Source: Fasciola hepatica (taxonomy: Eukaryota > Platyhelminthes > Trematoda > Plagiorchiida > Fasciolidae). From it: a stretch of 64,000 nucleotides of DNA. The notes beneath the pieces were generated by a model, which saw only the letters and a program-made list of their open reading frames with translations, was not told the DNA's origin and ran no database searches. This document shows positions 58,985-64,000 of the stretch, piece after piece; the first letter of the stretch is position 1, and each line of letters begins with the position of its first letter. The DNA lies in NCBI GenBank assembly GCA_948099385.1, contig CANUEZ040000105.1, positions 2,367,001 through 2,431,000 on the forward strand, read 5' to 3'. The translations under genes were made by a program, and so were the position numbers.

Positions 58985-59990
58985 TATCGCCTGAGAAATG
59001 CAGGGGTGAGTAAAGAAGATCAGGAACCGGAGAAAATTAAACCATCTGCTTGATTATAAAGACGGATTCATCCATGACTCATTCAAGAGCACATATCGAG
59101 CAGCAGATACAAGGAGACGACGGTCGCAACATAGGAACCTCCAGTACCATAACTTAGGGTAGACGAAGAAGGCGTAAGTACGGAGCTGCGTCTTATGGAC
59201 AGGAACAAAACCGCACAACCTGGTGGGATTCATTCGGTCATCATTCAGCGTTTAGTTGAGGTTTTAAGGGTACAGCTGAAGTAGTTGTATGCAACCAGTT
59301 TGAAAGGGAAATGTGCCAGGGGATTTGAAGAAGACATTTTTAGTGGGAACATACAAAGCCGGACCCAGACACAAGGCCGAAAATTGCTGTCCTATTAGTT
59401 TAACCTCAGTACCGAGCAGCTGACTGGAGTGAATAGTCAGAAAACCAGCACTCAGTCCAGAATAATCTCAAATCGAGTGTCCAACACGGGTTTGTAGAGG
59501 AAAAATCGTATCCGACTAATCTCCTGCTGTTTCTGGGTGCGGTCTCCAGGGGACTGGATGAGAGCCAACCTGATGAGGTCTGTTGCACTATTTTTAACAA
59601 GACGCTTGACTGGGTAGACCATAGGCTACTAGAAGTCCAGCCACACTCAATGGAAATTGCTGGCCAAATAAGGCAGTGGGTCGGTAGCCCCCTTAAGGGA
59701 GTGGACTTTTAGAGTTGAGGTGAGTAGTCACTTCTAGCAATCAGAGGTAACTGGAAAAATGCCACTGGGATCGGTACTTGATCAACTACTCTTCTTTTTC
59801 TTCGATGTTCTACAAGGTGAACTACGTCATCGAATCTTTGTGTTTGTTGATCACACCATGACACTTTGCTTGGCTGACTGTCCTTTGGACTCCATCTTTC
59901 ACCCACAAACCTCAGGTCATCCGATCAACCCTGCTTTCGGAAGCACCAGACTCGAATTCCGCTCTTGTTAGAGTTCATCCGTGACGCATA
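58985..59990 (+). pseudogene. LINE L6: degraded non-LTR reverse transcriptase, second lineage
   Basis: RT blocks across frames: HDSFKSTYRAAD linker (about 59,075), a GPDGIH-like QPGGIHSVIIQRLVEVL (about 59,220), LPGDLKKTFLVGTYKAGPRH then PISLTSV (about 59,310-59,410), TRVCRGKI (H/QHGF.RGKS, about 59,490), FLTRRLTGWVDH-type catalytic region across frames (about 59,600), MPLGSVLDQLLFFFF (VPQGSVLGPLLF, about 59,760) and IFVFVDHTMTL (YADD box reduced to VDH, about 59,840). The wording of the blocks differs from L1-L5, so it is probably another CR1-like family. Stops and frameshifts are frequent. A family-C-like repeat follows at 59,975. Confidence 0.85.
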
Positions 59991-60060
59991 TCCTCCCTGA
60001 TGTTGGGATTTGAGCCTGAGTCTTTTCATGTCGAATTTGTGTGTTCACATTGAACCAACC
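59975..60060 (-). repeat. Family-C-like tRNA-derived fragment
   Basis: Matches the tRNA-like part of the 42.7-kb element in order: GACGCATATCCTCCCTGATG, GGGATTTGAGCCTGAGTC, TTTTCATGTCGAATTTGTGT. It is more diverged and incomplete, and seems to interrupt or abut the end of L6. Confidence 0.45.
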
Positions 60061-60715
60061 CGTTCCCTTTAGTTAGTTAGGATAGCTGAAGAAGAGATGG
60101 AAGTGGAAGTCGCAGCCATGCAGAAATGGCCGCCTAATCTGGTCAAGTGCCCATGTTTGACAACAACTGTAGAGGCTAATGGAGACTGAGTGATGCTGCT
60201 GTAAGAAGTCTCTCAAGTGGAGGATTTGATTATAGTGATACACGGAGTGTTCAAGCTATCTAGTCAGTGTTCGGCGACGTCAAATAAAACTAGGAAGAAA
60301 ATCTCCAGACTAGAGCTACCACCTCAAGTAGGAGGACGGGGTCTTTGTGACCCTCTACAAAAATTCCTAATTAGTCCATATCTGAAACAACAAGTGGACA
60401 CAGGACATGGACTCCCTACAAAATCTACTAAGACTGGCCACTAGGGCTACCGTTGGTCAAGAGGGAGTACCTATACAGAACAACTGTGAGCAGTGGACAG
60501 GTACTATCTGAGACGGCTTCCTTGCATAGTCCCTTTGATGAAAATAAATAAAATAGTAAAGGATCTGTCAGGTATAAACCGAGAAGGGGTTTTCTCTCCG
60601 GTCCCTAGGAGAGGTACACGAAGGGGAAAGTCTTGATGTTGTTGTGTTGCGGTCCATATTTGATTTTGCAAAGAAAACCTTGACCAGTAGGGAGTCGGAT
60701 TAAGTACACCAGATA
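60061..60715. other. Possible LINE/PLE remnants, not assignable
   Basis: Frames around 60,215-60,450 read LPPQVGGRGLCDPLQKFLIS, which might be the C-terminal part of L6 or the N-terminal part of the Penelope-like fragment. I cannot align either with confidence. Confidence 0.25.
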
Positions 60716-61005
60716 CGAGAACGACAAATACGTGAATCGGGATTCAAAAACAACTATTCACGAATTACTGCAGATATTTACCAATGGTCATTCAAAGGTG
60801 AAGTTCACGTTAGAGACATGTCGGGATAATTGTCTTGCTTTGCTAGATGTGGAACTAAGTCAAATGGAGGATAGCTATACCGATAAAAGATTCTTTCTTA
60901 AAAGTAATTAAGGGAACAGCATACAGATTCTCTTGATTGTCCTTTTCCGTTAAGGTTGAAACCTAGTCTTCGGGGTCACGAATATTTACATCCAAGGGAC
61001 AATAA
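60716..61005 (+). pseudogene. Penelope-like element reverse transcriptase fragment
   Basis: A frame reads RYENDKYVNRDSKTTIHELL, then KVKFTLETCRDNCLALLDVE, then KRFFLKSN and a frameshifted DCPFPLRLKPSL. This mirrors the Penelope-type RT order: RYVDD, short helix ending ELL.IF, IKFT.E, LAFLDV, then a strand with (R)K. The first catalytic block is RYEND rather than RYVDD, so the aspartate pair is damaged. No GIY-YIG endonuclease was recognised downstream. The assignment is tentative; a divergent LTR or LINE RT is possible. Confidence 0.42.
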
Positions 61006-63800
61006 ACCTGGAGATGGTTCATAAGCGAGACACAACTTCAAAAACGGTTGAGTAGCCGTTTATTTACCAATACACAAGAATCTTAAAGACAGTATTCTGT
61101 GTGAAGGTGACACATCAGGTCGTCCAAACGATCCCTATCGCGTCACTCGTAAACTCAAATCGAATGTACTATGGGGTGTGTGCATGGATATTTCGTGAAA
61201 TGGGACCTTACCAGTCAAATCCAACCGAAAATGAGTCAGTTCTAAGAGACCCATATATTTTTAGGACAGTTTCACTTGCGCTTTAACCATGAATATACTG
61301 AAAATTTTGCAAGCCCTGCTGCTCACAGGTTCTAGTTTATACTGGAGGGGTTGGAAATTCTGTGTCTCCAGACCGTCCGTGAAAAATACAGTGCTCCCTC
61401 CTCTCCAGAGGGAACATCATAGGAAGCGATGGAAATTGTTTGCCCCTCGGTATTCCCTTTTGCTTGAGACGTTCAGAAAGTAGAGCACAGCATAGTTAAG
61501 TCACGAAGACAGGTGGTCATCACCCATCGAAATTCCGAAAGGATTACGTCTATATCTGAAAGCTGAGGTTCTGCTACTGTTTTTGTGGCAAAATCACTAA
61601 CCTTATGTTGTTTAGTTGTAAGGGATGGGCTACACAGTTATCTAAAAGGAGAATACCTGATTTTCGATCCGGGAGTGCTTGACCACTGGCTTTTTAAATG
61701 CACTTTTGTAATATTGCATTGCATTGGATGCTGTATTCTTCGGCGTGGGTTGCACTTGCACGATCTGCAAAGAAGCGGAAAGAAAACTCGGTGTGCCGGA
61801 GCCCATTAAGGGAATAAGCAAGCATCAACACTTACACCAATAAGAGTCGGTGTCGTGATCTACGTTTGAACGCTTTACAGTATGTCTTCTCTCATTCATG
61901 CTCGTCCATTAGCTTGATAATCAAGTTCCAACAGCGACAGATTCAAGCGTTTCGAGCATTGTGGACTGCTGTGCTTGACAATGACTGGTGATTTGAGCTT
62001 TTCCCAGCTGTACTGAATGTAAGCAAAACGGTCACCCCATCCTAGCATTTTCGAAAGCTGTTGCATGGATCACCTTTCAGAACCAGCCGCTTGTTGGAGC
62101 GGCTCCAAAATAAAGACAACTCTTATCACATTTAAAAACGCTGTTCGTCGCACAACGCAGGAACCCATTCCAACGAAAACCTTTGTGTCCTATATTACTG
62201 ATCATCTCTACTGTTTTCTCTCACAGAAAAACTACCAGAAGAAGATTCCGACCAGCGGCGAGAAATCATTCGTACACAGCGCTGTTGACATCAATAAAGT
62301 AGTCTAGATGTGAATGCAAGATTTTTCGCCGACCTGAAGTGCCTAGGTCCTGGCTCATTTTTCACAACCATGTGCATTAAATTTATCTCTATACCAAATT
62401 GAAATATAATCCTCTTCTCGGAAGGTAATAACCTTTGATTTATCAACGAGGATGAAGAATGTCTTTTTTCGTTGACCGTCGCATCACGTTTTATTGGTGC
62501 TTCCGAGTTCTGCTACCGTGGTGTGAAAGTTGCAGTGATTATCTTAAGTGAACCCAGTAGCACAGCTAACAGCTAACTGTCCGTGACAGTCACGGACAAC
62601 TAAGTGCGCAAAACAACACACAGAGTACGCGGAATTGCTGAATTTTCCGTGACACTCAAATGATTCTGACGAATCCCCGTGAAGTACCTGAAGGGATTAC
62701 ATTGTTCACACATACATACCCAAGTGCAGCATTTGACACTGGTCACAACAGATGAGCCTGCGAACTTTCTTTGCAATGAGGTCAAGTGGTGTGTTCTATT
62801 GGCGTTCATGTATTAGACCCAATGGCTGTGTTAGCTCTTGTGGGATACGTGGTAAAATCAGTCGGGACAGCGACAATGTGATTGCATGCAGGGTGCGACC
62901 GCTCTTCGGGCGTACACTGTGGAGATGGGGAAGCGCTGGAGTAAACAAATACAACGAACACAACGAATTAGGTACACTGTAAGTCAGTGTGAAACGGGTG
63001 AGGTTAGACAGACCAACACAGCGAAGAGTTCGTTGGCTGTAGCAGTTGTTTTGTGAACTGAGATAAGACGCAACAGCAGACTCGAAATCGGTTTCGTATC
63101 TTCGAGTGGATCGGAAAAGAGTAAGGCAACAGTGCAGTAAAAGGAGCTCTTAAACCAACGGGAACACCGACAATAAGCGTAACATTTATGCCCTAGTAAA
63201 GCATGAACAAATGGAGAATATAAACTTAACCGGATCAAAATCCGGTTGGATTATCGCGTGAACAGAGCTTCTGAATTTTGGAGAAGCTTCGGTGGATAAA
63301 ATATATGAGCACTTTGTATGGGGGTCTGGCCATACCAATTCCTTTGTGATCTGCACCGTGAAATTTATCACCTTTTTCATCGGCCATTACAAATTATGGT
63401 TTAAGGCAGTCCCAAGGAAACAGTACTTTCAGTAAAATCAAAGTTAGAAGTTTAATTATGTACAGTAATTCAGCTTCCTTTGCGAGTAAAACACTATCGG
63501 GGGAGTAAAGTACATTGGTTCTATTCTGGAGTGCGTAACTCATAGCGATTTCCAATGCCATCAGTATTTTTTCCGGTAATGTGAGATGCTTGGGAATCAA
63601 AAATAAGAGCACCGCTACTTTAGGATGCACCAACTTTCATAAATTTTCCATTCGTCAACGATGCTGTATTAGGCAGATTACAGAACATTGGAGCATGCAT
63701 AAGATAAAAATAATGTTTTCCGCGACATAAGAACGGATTCAACTGTAGAAAAATTTATTCGGATATAAGATTTAGGAGAGTGGGTTTTTATAATACAATC
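61006..63800. other. No supported gene
   Basis: Short frames at 61.1-61.8, 62.07-62.3 and 62.6-63.6 kb show no domain. A minus-strand 79-codon frame at 63,394-63,633 (LPEKILMALEIAMSYALQNR) looks protein-like but is isolated. A 21-bp palindrome lies at 62,578. Confidence 0.35.
62578..62598. repeat. Perfect 21-bp palindrome
   Basis: TGTCCGTGAC and GTCACGGACA are exact complements around one A. It could be a binding site, a recombination scar or chance. Confidence 0.8.
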
Positions 63801-63962
63801 CACCAGGCAGTTCAAATCAATATGGAAACCAGAGAAGTACTGTAAATCTGTTCCATTCCTGTTAGTATTCATCAGCAGTGCACATCCACCGAGCCCCCAA
63901 AGCGACTTGAACCTGGAGTGAGTCAAACAATTAGCCATCAGGCCATCCAAGCTAGTCACCGA
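63801..63962 (-). repeat. SINE-like family B, copy 4
   Basis: On the minus strand: GGATGGCCTGATGGCTAATT head, CAGGTTCAAGTCGC B-box-like match, then GGTGGATGTGCACTGCTGAT and AGGAATGGAACAGATTTACA. Order and spacing match the copies at 11.3-11.9 kb. Confidence 0.65.
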
Positions 63963-64000
63963 TGATTTTGTTAAATATACCTGGTCGATGATAAAGCGTC

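Noticed and set aside
1..64000. Bacterial-type operons or phage region
   Set aside because: No long contiguous ORFs or ribosome-site spacing; transposon types, tRNA-derived SINE-like repeats and intron-like signals indicate a eukaryotic genome.

Overview
This is a gene-poor, repeat-laden stretch of a eukaryotic nuclear genome. No ORF exceeds about 140 codons, nothing resembles an operon, and base composition is AT-rich. Almost everything recognisable is decayed transposon or tRNA-derived repeat. The mix of non-LTR reverse transcriptases whose closest feel is the CR1/jockey-like elements of flatworms, Tc1/mariner-superfamily pseudogenes, a Penelope-like fragment and several tRNA-headed repeats suggests a parasitic flatworm, perhaps a tapeworm. 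That assignment is inference; no rRNA, mitochondrial or conserved housekeeping gene is present to prove it.

Layout. 1-9.6 kb: no supported feature apart from an (AT)n run. 9.6-10.7 kb: LINE fragment L1 (+). 11.3-11.9 kb: two inverted copies of repeat family B. 13.2 kb: a foldback. 17.5 kb: family-B copy. 19.5 and 24.8 kb: weak terminal-exon candidates. 20.8-22.4 kb: LINE L2 (+) with a tandem ACAAT tail. 25.0-25.9 kb: LINE L3 (-). 26.0-26.8 kb (-) and 38.3-39.0 kb (+): inverted copies of family D, whose last 482 bp differ at only 2 positions. 28.4-29.2 kb: Tc1 pseudogene (+). 30.96-31.4 kb: a palindromic tRNA-like element plus a single tRNA-like unit. 33.1-34.3 kb: LINE L4 (+). 42.65-43.08 kb: family-C element with probable target-site duplication. 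44.0-44.6 kb: tRNA-like unit, unknown ORF, strong hairpin. 46.5-47.4 kb: second Tc1 copy (-). 47.7-49.85 kb: nested inverted repeats around an IS630/Tc1-like transposon (-) with 94 bp of perfectly identical inverted-repeat arm. 49.9-52.3 kb: LINE L5 (+) with endonuclease and RT remnants. 53.1 kb: retroviral-type protease remnant (-). 54.5-54.9 kb: best copy of the palindromic tRNA-like element. 56.0-56.4 kb: mariner-type fragment. 59.0-60.0 kb: LINE L6 (+). 60.7-61.0 kb: Penelope-like fragment.

No set of genes works together here; the window is a graveyard of mobile elements that once relied on a few autonomous transposases and reverse transcriptases. Two features stand out. One is a tRNA-like unit enclosed in about 90-bp inverted arms and duplicated as one unit. 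The other is that blocks of inverted-repeat sequence are near-identical while their flanks are diverged, seen independently at 26/38 kb and 48.7/49.7 kb, which points to gene conversion between inverted copies or to an assembly artefact.
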